Source of the DNA: Tetrapyrgos nigripes | Lineage: Eukaryota; Basidiomycota; Agaricomycetes; Agaricales; Campanellaceae | Length of the DNA: 64,000 bases | Assembly: GCA_013368315.1 (NCBI GenBank) | Contig: JAACJM010000046.1 | Coordinates: forward strand, 62,001-126,000 | Direction of reading: 5' to 3' | Shown here: piece after piece, positions 54,830-64,000 of the stretch | Layout: the number at the start of each line of letters is the position of its first letter | Position numbering within the stretch: the stretch's first letter is position 1 | Notes under the pieces: model-generated | Seen by the model: only the letters and a program-made list of their open reading frames with translations | Database searches by the model: none | Told to the model about the DNA's origin: nothing | Program-made: the position numbers and the translations under genes

Positions 54830-56420
54830 ATACAGCCAAAGGTTGTGGGCCAGTGTCATTGAATTCCTATACGATCGTTTCATTGCTCCTCGGAATCTAC
54901 AGCCATCTTTACTGAAGAAGACTTTGGCTGAGACAAAGTTCTGAATCAATGGGAAAGAGAAGTATTAGAGGAGTTGCTTGAAAAAGAAGAGCAAGACTCG
55001 ATATTAGATTTGGAACTACCTATACATGCTGGATTCACCAAAGCTCAAGAACTTGCAGAAGCAGCCCAGAAAATGAAAGAAGATGTGTTACTTACAGATA
55101 AGATTCTGTCCCAATATCATCAGTTCTTATCAGTTTTTGACAAACAAACCTCAGAACAACTGCCAAAATGTGGAGAATGGGATCACACTATCGAGTTGAA
55201 ACTGGACTACATACCCTGTCCTTGCAAAACCTACCCACTATCTCCAAATGAACAGGAAGAGCTTGATAATTTTATTAAGGAAAATTTGGAAAAGGAATAC
55301 ATTAGACCGTCGAAGTCTCCTATGGCAAGTCCTTTCTTCTTTGTAAAAAAGAAAGACGGAAAACTACACCCTGTGCAGGACTATCAAGTGCTAAATAAGG
55401 GAACCATCAAGAATGAATACCCTTTACCACTCATATCAGAACTGGTAGATAAACTCAAAGGAGCACAGGTCTTTTCAAAAATAGACCTTCGATGGGGATA
55501 TAACAGCATACGAATAAAAGGAGATGAGTGGAAAATGGCATTCAAGACGAATAGAGGACTTTTTGAGGCAACGGTGATGTTTTTCGGTCTTATGAACTCT
55601 CCTGCGACATTCCAGGCAATGATGAATACCCTTTTTAAAGATCTTATTGATTCTGGAAAAGTGGTAATCTACATGGACGACATCTTGATCTTCACGGAAA
55701 CCCTAGAAGAGCATCAACATATGGTCAAACAAGTGCTTGTGCGAGTTCAAGAGAACGACCTTTATGCCAAGCCAGAGAAATGTACCTTCGAAACCAGTTC
55801 AGTAGAATTCCTAGGTCTCATTGTCTCCCACAATACATTGGCTATAGACCCGGTCAAAGTCGAAGGTGTCACTAAATGGCCAACACCACGAAATGTCAAG
55901 GACATTCAAACATTTTTAGGGTTTGGAAACTTCTACTGTCGTTTCATACGTGACTTTTCTAAAGTTGCCCGACCACTCTTCAACCTTACAAAGAAGGACG
56001 AACCATGGAAGTGGTCGGTAGAGACAGAAAAAGCTTTTCAAACACTCAAAGATGCGTTCACATCTTCACCAGTTCTTTTAATGCCAGATTATTCTAAACC
56101 ATATCGAGTAGAAGTCAATGCTTCTGACTATGCTACAAGGGACATGACGATAAATGGCACCCGGTTGCTTATCTATCAAAATCCTTGCCAGAAACTGAAC
56201 AGAACTATGACATTCATGACAAGGAGTTGTTGGTAATCATACATGGATTAGAAGCCTGGTGACATTACCTCAAAGGTGGACTACATACTGTTGAAATCCT
56301 AACTGACCACGTAAACCTCAGAAACTCAGCTGACGACAAGCAAGGATGGCCTTGTTTCTAACTAGATTCGACTTCACATTAACCCATAAACCCAGAAGTC
56401 TCAATCAAAGCGATCCCCTT
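54830..56420 (+). pseudogene. Gypsy-2 reverse transcriptase and RNase H
   Basis: The 420-codon open frame 54974-56236 holds a full RT: SPMASPFFFVKKKDGKLHPV, the palm, YMDDILIF (catalytic Asp pair, about 55670-55695), YAKPEKCTFE, VEFLGLIVS, and PTPRNVKDIQTFLGFGNFY. RNase H begins with YRVEVNASDYAT and loses frame near 56140. Further stops follow to 56420, and the sequence then meets the inserted 4-kb element at 56528. Confidence 0.9.
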
Positions 56421-56523
56421 TCTCGAAGACCAGATCATAAAGAGGGGGTCGAGAATGACAACAAGGACAGTATTACTTGACCCCAAATTCTTCAGAATTC
56501 GAGTGACGAGACCAGGAACAGTA

Positions 56524-56527
56524 GTTG
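56524..56527. repeat. Left target duplication of the 4-kb element (GTTG)
   Basis: GTTG at 56524-56527 and again at 60581-60584. Joining the flanks gives a reading frame (T-V-V-E-L-R-R) that matches gypsy-1 (A-V-E-L-R-K). Confidence 0.75.
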
Positions 56528-56579
56528 CAATCAGAGAGGCCATCACGAAAACTGCAAAAAAAATGTCAGAGAATACCTC

Positions 56580-57875
56580 TTCTGTTCAAGAATACAAGAA
56601 CTTATATGCTTCACAATTCTGATGGTGCTTGACCATTGAAGATAAAATATTAGCAGTCTGACAGCCTCAGGTATTCTCTGTTATTCTCCTCACCAGTGAG
56701 GCTGTCCAGGATATGGTCTGGCATAGATCCGTCAGGCTAGTTGGGGTTGATATAGTCTGATATAGCTTTGTGTGCTGAGGTTTCCTATTACTTGAAGGTT
56801 CTGCATGAATTGTGATTTAATCTGTGAGAAATTAATTGCCAGATTTGTCAAAATTTCTCTATCTTCAACCCTATGTACTCCCATCAGGAAAACTGCTCCA
56901 ACTCTTGTATTTAGCTGACCCTGTAACTATTTGATCCTATAGATCAATCCAATAAATGATAAAGGCTTCAATATTCAAAAAGTCGAAATTTCTGTATCTT
57001 CACCCTATGTACCCCTACCAGGAAAACTGCAGGGGTAGCACCAGGGGCTCAAACTTTTGGATTTAGCTTTTCCTGGATCTGTTTGATCCTATAAATCAAT
57101 CAAATAAGTAATAAAAGGCTTTGATATTCAAAAAGGAAATTATCAAGTCAACGCTTGTATTTAGCTTCCCCAATATCATGGTGTTTTTTTCTGACATCTG
57201 GCTACTTTGCTGGTAAAGCTTGACTATGTAGCTGGCCACACTACATGGGAATCCTCCAAGCTGGAAATATTGATTACAATGTATCTCAAACAAAAATTGA
57301 CCGAACACACTTAAATTCATATATTCCATTTATATTGAACAGCACTCGTGTTAGTGGTTGTGGAAGAATACTTGGGCAATGCTGGCAAATTGTACATAGT
57401 ACTACATAGGGTTCCTAGCGGATCCATCTGCTCGGATGAGTTGTTCAGGAGCGTCAATCCGTGGATGGGTGGCTGCAAATGGCTGAAAGTGGGTGATGAC
57501 GTGGCTGATGATGCAGTTTCAAACTCCGCAAAAAACTGCGCCCAAAACTGGTGACGCGCGACGCACGTCGATTTGTTTCTTCACTCATACCACCGCTTTC
57601 CTCTGACTTCGTTTCCCTTCTTCCATTCCTACTCTGTATCTCTGACTCTTATTTCTCTGCCCACTCAACAACTCGTTTAGTGTCCCACTCTTCAGTCCGA
57701 ATGCATGGTGGGCTTATGGCGAGTTCCTTTTGTTTGGATCGCCAATTCCATCTCTTTGGTTTTCAACGCCTCACAGTTTGTCATTAGAGACGTTGGAAGC
57801 AAAGGGAACGACAGCAGGTGTAATGGGCATAGCCATGGCAGTGGTCATTCATTCAAATATACAGTATGTTGTCTT
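56580..57875. other. 4-kb element, left interior
   Basis: Contains a partial direct duplication (AAATTTCTSTATCTTCA...CCCTATGTACYCC...GGAAAACTGC at 56850 and 56985, followed by matching GATCCTATARATCAATC at about 56932 and 57084). Short frames near 57348-57554 and 57705-57944 are without known motif; the latter is cut by the Tc1 insertion. Confidence 0.4.
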
Positions 57876-57877
57876 TA

Positions 57878-58087
57878 CAGTGGGTCAAAAAATTGTCCAC
57901 ATGTTTCGCATTTTTGGAAAGATTGCCAATTTAAGCAATACTGAGTAGAGATATTAAAATGTGGTCAGTGATGGGCAGAAAGCCCTTGATAAACGCTACA
58001 ATATTCTGTCTGTTTTGTCTTATTTGGCTTAAAACTCATGGAGATATGACTGATTTAAAATGGTATGTCATTTGGACAATTTTTTGA
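57878..58087 (+). repeat. Tc1 left terminal inverted repeat (210 bp)
   Basis: Pairs with 59295-59504 over its entire length with only a handful of differences by eye. Unusually long for Tc1 elements, many of which have shorter ends. Confidence 0.9.
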
Positions 58088-58117
58088 CATGCAAGTGAAA
58101 ATACAGAAAGTGCTAGC

Positions 58118-59134
58118 TCAGTACTTGGTATGCCCTCCTTTGGCCTTCAACACAGCCTCAATCCTTCTAGGCATGCTCCTGATCAATTTCTGACAATCTT
58201 CTTCTGTGATTTCATCCCACTTTTCAGCTGCTCTGTCCCATATTTCCCAAACTCCAGAGGGTGCTGTGTCATATCCATTGAGCTTGTGTTTGAGGGTTGT
58301 CCAGAGGTGTTCAATGGGGTTCAGGTCAGGAGATTGAGCAGGCCAGCTCATGCAATGGATGTTGTTGTCTTCAAACCACTTGGTGGCCAGTTTTGACTTG
58401 TGTTTAGGATCATTGTCTTGCTGAAAAATGGCCACCTCTGGATCAACACCCAAAATATCCATGCTCTCCAGAAGGTTGTTCTCCAAAATGTCCACATACT
58501 GCTCTGCATTCATCCTGCCCTCCACCTCTGCCATGTTTCCAACTCCTTCCCACCCCATACATCCCCACACCATGATATTTCCTCCTCCAAATTTGACTGT
58601 TTCCACCACATTTCTCTCTCCCAAGGATTCACCCTTCCTCCCCCACACATACTGCTGTCCATCTGACCCATATCGATTGATTTTAGTCTCATCTGACCAA
58701 ATAACCCTTTTCCAGTCATCCACAGTCCAGTTTCTGTACTTCTGTGCAAAGTTTAAACGAGCCTTCCTGTGAGCTGCAGTGAGTTTGGGCTTCTTCTTCG
58801 TTTTAGATGTGTCCACATCATGCCTGAGAAGGGAATTTCGAATGGTTTGGGTGGAGACAGGTTGGTCAAGGAGGGGATTGATGTTTCTGGCCACTTCTGT
58901 AGCATTTTCAGCTTTGCCAGTGTTGATTTGTTGGATAGCAGCACGTTCATCAGTGGTAGACAGCTTTCTAGGACGCCCTGCTTGATGGTTCTCCTTGTCA
59001 GGATACATCTCTTTGGCCAGAGAAGCAATCTTTGACTTGGATACCCCAGTTTTAGCAGAGATTTCCCTGGATGAAGCAGAAGTTTGGAGGAGAGAGAGGA
59101 TATTGTCTTTCTGGGTGGATGTGATGGGTCTCAT
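58118..59134 (-). CDS. Tc1/mariner-family DD34E transposase
   Basis: Catalyses cut-and-paste transposition at TA sites. The start was set at the Met of MRPITSTQKDN (59134), giving 338 aa; an upstream in-frame Met at 59224 lies in what looks like leader. Residues 1-110: bipartite helix-turn-helix DNA-binding region (ISAKTGVSKSKIASLAKEM, GRPRKLS, then a second HTH). Catalytic triad: Asp148 (IWSDETKIN), Asp240 (FQQDNDPKHKS) and Glu275 (SPDLNPIEHLW), with 34 residues between the last two, the DD34E spacing. GRP linker (AT-hook-like) present. Length is normal for the family; no stops or frameshifts. Confidence 0.95.
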   Translation of the reverse strand: MRPITSTQKDNILSLLQTSASSREISAKTGVSKSKIASLAKEMYPDKENHQAGRPRKLSTTDERAAIQQINTGKAENATEVARNINPLLDQPVSTQTIRNSLLRHDVDTSKTKKKPKLTAAHRKARLNFAQKYRNWTVDDWKRVIWSDETKINRYGSDGQQYVWGRKGESLGERNVVETVKFGGGNIMVWGCMGWEGVGNMAEVEGRMNAEQYVDILENNLLESMDILGVDPEVAIFQQDNDPKHKSKLATKWFEDNNIHCMSWPAQSPDLNPIEHLWTTLKHKLNGYDTAPSGVWEIWDRAAEKWDEITEEDCQKLIRSMPRRIEAVLKAKGGHTKY

Positions 59135-59294
59135 GATTTGATGAGGGCTATAGAACAACTGGATGCCCTTATATATGGTCCAGCTGGCAGCTATGATATC
59201 ATTATGATGTAGCCATTGCATCATTGTACAACTCCACTTATGATGTCATCTATGAGACATCACATAGTTACAATACTGATTTTGAAGTGGCAAC

Positions 59295-59504
59295 TCAAAA
59301 AATTGTCCAAATGACATACCATTTTAAATCAATCATATCTCCATGAGTTTTGAGCCAAATAGGACAAATAAAACAGATTATTGTAGCTCTTATCAAGGGC
59401 GTTCTGCCCATCACTGACCACATTTCAATATCTCTACTCAGTATTGCTTAAATTGGCAATCTTTCCAAAAATGCGAAACATGTGGACAATTTTTTGACCC
59501 ACTG
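59295..59504 (-). repeat. Tc1 right terminal inverted repeat (210 bp)
   Basis: Inverse of 57878-58087; ends ...GACCCACTG followed by the TA target dinucleotide. Confidence 0.9.
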
Positions 59505-59506
59505 TA

Positions 59507-60550
59507 TTAAAGCTGTTTGTTTTTGTCTGAACTAAGACCTTCCGTCCACCCATCCTTGTTCTCAATGTATGCTACAACGAAAAACAGACAGCACTCAGAA
59601 TCCATCCCTTCCATGCTGGTGAGAGGTTGCTCTCACTTCCCTGTCGCTTATTTGACATTAGTGCCCAAGCCTTCGGCCATCCCAAACCCAAGCACATACA
59701 CTCACTCAGAAGTATGTACAACCCCAGTCACAACTTCTGCATTGACCAGAGGTGTGTATACTGAAGACACACTTGCTCAAACTTGGGTGAGTCATTCCTT
59801 GACACGCCGCCGCTGCCCCATTGTCTTCTTCACCAACATGTGCTCGTCTTCTTGTTCTGAACAGCAAACCCTCTGCCCAAATGTCCTTTGCTAGGGGAAT
59901 GGTAGTCGAAGCGGTGAGTCGCTGTCCTTATCTTGAAATCAGCTCTAATAACTGTCTCACTCTAAGCGTAGATTGGCAACGACTTTTAATTCTGGGCTGA
60001 ATAAGTTGAGACCAAGTGAGTATATCCATTTCTTTCCGGTTTTATCACCTTTACTCATTCCTCTTCCGGCTTTACTCATCCTTACCCCTCTTACCTTTGT
60101 CTACCTACCCACTTTACACACTCATCCTCTCCTGCCGTTGTCCTAATGCTTGTACACACCTTGTGATATGTCACAACAATTTTCTGGTATGTGAGTATTG
60201 ACTGTTACTGATTTTAGTATCTCAACTTCTATTGGCAATATTGGGAAGGTGTATGTACTTGCCTGTCTGTAGTGTACCAATGAATATATTGTCATTATAC
60301 TTCCTCTGATTGACCGCTAGTGACCACAGTCTCATCTGAATATCAGTACAAGGTAGAGAATATCTCTACCTCGCCTGATATTCTCAGATATTCTCCACCC
60401 TTTCAGGTATGGGTCTGCCAATGAGGTTGACCATACCTGACTATACTTTTGCTGATGAGAAAGTACAGTTGTTTATCCAGGCTAATCAGAGATGTCCTGT
60501 CTGGTAGGGTTGTTATTCTTGGGTATGCTGAGGTAGGCCTTGCATGACTT
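59507..60550. other. 4-kb element, right interior
   Basis: A Ser/Thr/Pro-rich frame at 59517-59894 has no recognised domain. 60340-60420 contains a local repeat of GATATTCTC/AGATATTCTCC. No transposase-like sequence. Confidence 0.4.
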
Positions 60551-60581
60551 GACATTTATTTGACACTTTTCGTGATGGATG

Positions 60582-61440
60582 TTGAACTAAGAAGACGTAT
60601 CAAGGAATGCCCAAAGAAAGACATTGAAGTCATGAGTGCCCTACAAGTCATTTTGAACAACAGTCCACACTTGCTGGTCAAAAACTTACAGGAATGGAAC
60701 TACAAAGATGGGATCATATTGTTCTGAGGAAAGATCTACGTCCCAAATGACCAGCCAAAATGCACCACAATAGTCTCACTGCAGGACACCCAGGCCAGTT
60801 CAAGACCTACAAACTGATAAGTAGGGAATTCTGGTGGCCCGGTATGTCAGTATTTGTCCGTGATTATGTTGAAGGATGCGCTACTTGCCAATTGACCAAA
60901 GCACAAAACCATCCATCGCATGTACCATTAATCCCAAATGAAACACCAGAAAGACCTTTCGGTACAATTACGACAGACTTCATCACAGACCTTCCAGAAT
61001 GTGAAGGTTTTAACGCAATCCACATTACAGTGGACCAATCAACAAAAACCATAGTAATCTCACCATGCTGAAAGGACATTGATAGTGACGGGACAATTGA
61101 CATACTGTTCAATAACACCTGGTGACATTATGGTCTTTGGGATAAAATGATATCAGATCAAGGACCTCAGTTTGCGAGTCAAGTTATAAAAGGAATATAT
61201 GCTAAGTTAGGTATTACCTCAGCACTTAGTACAGCTTATCACCCGCAAACAGATGGCAAGACCAAAAGGTTCAATCAAGAACTTGAACAATACCTACAAA
61301 CCTTCTGCAACTATTGACAAGACGACTGGGTCAAATACTTGCCATAACACCAGAACCCACCTTTCGAATTACTTCATGGATATCTTCCTTGACTCTTCCC
61401 ATCCATCAATCCTTCTTCACACGTTCCAAAGGTTGAAGAA
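60582..61440 (+). pseudogene. Gypsy-2 integrase
   Basis: Zn-binding part HHNSLTAGHPGQFKTYKLIS with GCATCQLTK, core TTDFITDLPEC, ISDQGPQFASQV and FNQELEQYLQTF (DDE order kept). Stops at about 60725, 61069, 61123 and 61316 include TGA where gypsy-1 keeps CGA (NYRQDDW versus NY-stop-QDDW), and a deletion near 61345 removes the YAEFCHN segment. Confidence 0.85.
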
Positions 61441-61452
61441 TGCCTTCAGAAC

Positions 61453-62082
61453 TTGGAAGTACTACGAGAAGAGTTGAAGGCAAGTCTAACAACCGCTGCA
61501 GAGCTGATGAAGAGACAAAATATGGATCATGTAAAAGAAGGGGTAAAATTCAAAGTCGGGGACAAAGTACTATTAGACAGAAAGAACTTGAAGACAACGA
61601 GGCCAAAAGCTAAGTTGGCAAATTGTCATCATGGACCATTTGAGATCACTGATGTAATCAGCGAAGTTAACTACCGTCTCAAATTACCGAACACCTGGCG
61701 AATTCATCTGGTCTTCCATGCTTCGCTTCTATCACCATACAAAGAAACTGAAGCCCATGGAGTAAATTACCCAGGCAAACCAGCAGAATTACTTCCAGAA
61801 GATAACGAATACAATGTTGAAGCAATTTTGGATTCAAAACCGACAAGGAATGGACAGGGTGTACAATATTTGGTCAAATGGTTAGACTATGCAGATTCAG
61901 AAAATTCATGGGAACCAGCATCAGGGTTGACAAAATTGAAGGATATGATCGAAACTTTCCATCAACAACATCCAGATGCATATCGTCAGGTTCTACAGTG
62001 CAGTCAATGGGAATTAGTTTTGCGGATATTTGGAAAAGTACGTGTGTGCTCCAGGCGAAAGCACAGCTTAAAGAGGGGGTAA
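61453..62082 (+). pseudogene. Gypsy-2 integrase C-terminus and chromodomain
   Basis: Open over 209 codons: FKVGDKVLLDRKNLKT (GPY/F-type spacer), HGPFEITDVISEVNYRLKLP, HLVFHASLLSPY, then the chromodomain EYNVEAILDSK ... YLVKWLDYADSENSWEPASG. The stop is followed directly by the polypurine tract and the LTR. The domain marks the element as a chromovirus-type Ty3/gypsy. Confidence 0.9.
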
Positions 62083-62589
62083 TGTCATGAACTGCTACAG
62101 TTCTTTGCCCTCCTTCCTCTTTTACTTCACTATCAAACCCTTTTTCTGATCATTCATCCATCGCATTTCCTTATATTTCTGACTTTGAACTTTATAAAAC
62201 CTGTCAAACTCTATAATAACTGTCAATCAATCTTCCCATCTTTCTTATCTCTTAACTTGATTGATCCGATCTTCATATCTTTCTCAACCATATGGCACCA
62301 TTCTATTTTTACTTACTTTTCTCATCCCTTTGCATTTCTCTTGTAACTGATTCCCCAGTTCGTTCACTTCGTCTCCACTCCATACTACTACTACACAGTG
62401 TAGAGCCTAGTCAGCTTACTCATTTCTCTCTCTCTTTCTATCTCATCTACACAGTGTAGAGCCTAGTCAGCTTACTTGTTTCTCTCTCTCTTTCTATCTC
62501 ATCTACACCTCTCTCAATCTATCTGCTTTGTATCCACTCTTTTAGTGTGTGACTTGGGTGGTTATTTGAGTGTAATGGCAACCTTGACA
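62083..62589 (+). repeat. 3' LTR of gypsy-2
   Basis: Starts TGTCATGAACTGCTACAG after AAAGAGGGGGTAA and ends ACCTTGACA next to the GTATC target repeat. Contains an internal tandem duplication of about 60 bp (ACACAGTGTAGAGCCTAGTC at 62391 and 62452) that the 5' LTR lacks. Confidence 0.9.
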
Positions 62590-64000
62590 GTATCAGTATT
62601 GGCATTGTTGATAGGAAGAGTGGAAATCTCTGTAGAAGTGAAGGTGTGAGAATCAGCATTGTTGATGGATGGAGAAGTGAGGTCAGAATTGGATGTGGTA
62701 GTGATATTGACATTGGAAGAAATGGCAGCTGAGAAATTTCTCTTAGACAGTGGTGGTGGACTTGTGTGAAGAAACAGTGAGTTTTGAAGGTCAGGAGGTG
62801 GGGTTGTAGCCAAAAAAGGGGTTCTGCAGTCATGTGGAGCAAATCTTCACCCAGAAAAAGACATGCTGCCCATACAAATAGGGGAAGGAAGGAAGGAACT
62901 CAGGGCGACAGCTTGAGGATTGACCCTGGGTGGAGGAGTGTGTGGTTGAGGATGAGTGTGCATAGAAAGTGGTTCAGACTCTGATTCTTTGTCAGTGTCA
63001 GCATGTGACTTCTTTTTCTTCAGGGCCAATTTCTTGGATGATCTCTGCCTAGAAGGTGGTTCTGACCCTGATTCTTCTGCATCACTTTCTACAACCTTAC
63101 AAGACTTCCTGCTTTGTTTTCTGGACTCTCTCTTGCATTTTTTGGTACAGGAAAGGATTGAAGCAGCATCAGCAGTAGCAGGTTCAGAATGATTGGTGAA
63201 TGTGGATAATGGCCAGACATGTGCATCACTGTCACCAGTTCTAGCTGCACAATCACTTGAACCTATAGGAGTGACATCCTGTATGTCAATATGGGCATAT
63301 ATGAAGGGCGATATTGTAATACACACTGAATACAGTCTTGGTGAACCTGATCAAGGAATAACCTGTAGCCTTGAATGCCCACTCATCAAACTGATGCCAG
63401 TCCAACCCCATCCCATTGTTCCCATTAACATTCCTGAAGGACAGAAGTCAGAACAGCAATGTTACCAACAATTAAACAGCAAACTTACCAGCACACATCC
63501 ACCTTACTGCTGATGTCAGGATTAGGCCCAACTAGCACTGTCACCATAACCATGCCCAGCTCCTCTGCAACTGTAGCATTGAACCAAGCAATAACCAGCC
63601 CCCACTTCTCTAGAGAACTGTCAAAGGCAACACTGTAAGCTTTCAGATGCACCTCAAACCAAAAAAAGAATCATTACTGACCTGGCATATCCCTCTGGAG
63701 TACCTTTGCCCACCTTCACTCTCTCCTTCTCTGCCTCCCAAATGGCAATCCTCTCCACCAAGTCAGTATCTGCCAACTCCTTGATTTTGGCCTTAAAGTC
63801 GTCTGACTGGCTTGCCAAAATGTGTTTCACCACACCAAACTGGATCCGAAGATCACAAGGCTCCTTCAAACTCTCCACTGCCTCTGAATCTTGTCCTAAT
63901 GCCTCTTTCCACACCTCAGCAATCTCCCTGTCAGCATCTGCCTTCACCATGGACTTGTAGTGATGTTTCACGAATGTTTGCCTGTCAATGGAGCGGTGTG
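62590..64000 (+). mobile_element. TEK-2, right part (continues beyond the window)
   Basis: Resumes TEK-2 after the gypsy-2 insertion, beginning with the GTATC target repeat, and carries gene A exons 6 (rest), 5, 4 and 3. The remaining gene A exons, genes B and C and the transposase would lie past 64000. Confidence 0.85.
62595..64000 (-). pseudogene. Gene A of TEK-2, 5' part (interrupted by gypsy-2)
   Basis: Exon 3 continues from beyond 64000 to 63682 (REIAEVWKEALG, KELADTDLVERIAIWEAEKE), exon 4 is 63632-63489, exon 5 63433-63327, and exon 6 starts at 63262 and runs into the insertion. Exon 4 is 144 bp, 17 bp longer than in TEK-1, and splices in frame (DVC-W-NVNGNN), so TEK-2 preserves the ancestral reading here. 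The exon 6 repeat region differs (SRKQSRKSCK, LALKKKKSHADTDKESESE). The gene is broken only by the 23-kb insertion and small indels downstream of it. Confidence 0.8.

Larger units (their letters stand above)
57878..59504 (-). mobile_element. Intact Tc1/mariner element (1,627 bp)
   Basis: Terminal inverted repeats of 210 bp (57878-58087 and 59295-59504) start CAGTGGGTCAAAAAATTGTC and are nearly identical. TA dinucleotides flank both sides (57876-57877 and 59505-59506). One intact transposase gene lies between them on the minus strand. Both ends, the target site and the ORF are preserved, so this is the youngest-looking insertion in the window and may be active. Confidence 0.95.
56528..60580. 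mobile_element. 4.05-kb DNA element in the gypsy-2 RNase H-integrase junction
   Basis: Near the ends CCATCACGAAAACTGCAAAA (from 56540) faces the inverse CCATCACGAAAAGTGTCAAA (from 60578 leftward), both followed by AAATGTCA, so an inverted repeat of about 30 bp is clear; the outermost bases differ in length between ends. Without the Tc1 inside it is about 2.4 kb. It has no recognisable transposase and is probably non-autonomous. The superfamily is unknown. Confidence 0.7.
39501..62589 (+). mobile_element. Gypsy-2: full-length chromodomain Ty3/gypsy element carrying nested insertions (23,089 bp)
   Basis: LTRs at 39501-50307 (split by a MULE) and 62083-62589, ending in the short inverted pair TGTCA...TGACA, with GTATC target duplication. 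Order inside: long gag leader, gag with zinc knuckle, protease, RT, RNase H, integrase, chromodomain, polypurine tract AAAGAGGGGGTAA (about 62070-62082). Removing the insertions 39943-50270, 52687-54275 and 56528-60580 leaves an element of about 7 kb. Coding parts carry several stops, so it is not autonomous. Confidence 0.9.

Overview
The window is nuclear DNA of a filamentous fungus, most likely an agaricomycete (mushroom-forming basidiomycete). The evidence is 45-60 bp GT-AG introns, a KDZ-superfamily transposase, a JBP1/TET-type 2OG-Fe(II) dioxygenase of the mushroom type, chromodomain Ty3/gypsy elements, a GCM-zinc-finger MULE and a piece of mitochondrial 23S-like rRNA. The species cannot be named. 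I see no housekeeping gene: this is a repeat island in which nearly every identifiable feature is a mobile element or a relic of one. Layout: 1-962, flank with no clear gene. 963-13860, a 12.9-kb KDZ element (TEK-1) with imperfect inverted ends and a 7-bp direct repeat; it carries a six-exon gene A and gene B on the minus strand, and gene C (viroplasmin/RNase H1-like N-terminal domain) plus the KDZ transposase on the plus strand. 13868-15560, anonymous. 15560-17560, minus-strand gypsy gag relic. About 17620-18305, mitochondrial large-subunit rRNA (NUMT). 18357-19201, a different gag relic. 19930-20560, hAT relic. 20730-22200, repeat R1. 22190-28141, a decayed cluster with a TET/JBP-like dioxygenase and a second viroplasmin-like gene. 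28170-32806, a decayed gypsy element. 34490-36350, a gypsy integrase/chromodomain/LTR fragment. 37499 to beyond 64000, a second copy of the KDZ-type element (TEK-2). TEK-2 is split inside its gene A by one 23,089-bp gypsy insertion (39501-62589, target repeat GTATC on both sides). That gypsy element is itself a nest: its 5' LTR holds a 10.3-kb MULE (39943-50270), its gag-pol junction holds a second R1 (52687-54275), and its RNase H-integrase junction holds a 4.05-kb DNA element (56528-60580, target repeat GTTG), which in turn holds an intact Tc1/mariner element (57878-59504, TA target). The order of insertion is therefore readable: TEK-2, then gypsy, then the MULE, R1 and 4-kb element, then Tc1. 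How the genes work together: in TEK-1 two divergent gene pairs share one element, with the transposase at the right end; genes A, B and C are probably cargo or accessory functions of transposition. The MULE combines a WRKY-GCM1-type zinc finger and a MULE transposase with a ubiquitin-specific-protease-like domain, a Ulp1/SUMO-protease-like domain and a separate antisense gene with a KOW-like stretch. Most gypsy copies carry CGA-to-TGA stops, as expected from decay of methylated CpG. The Tc1 element is the only one whose transposase and ends both look intact.
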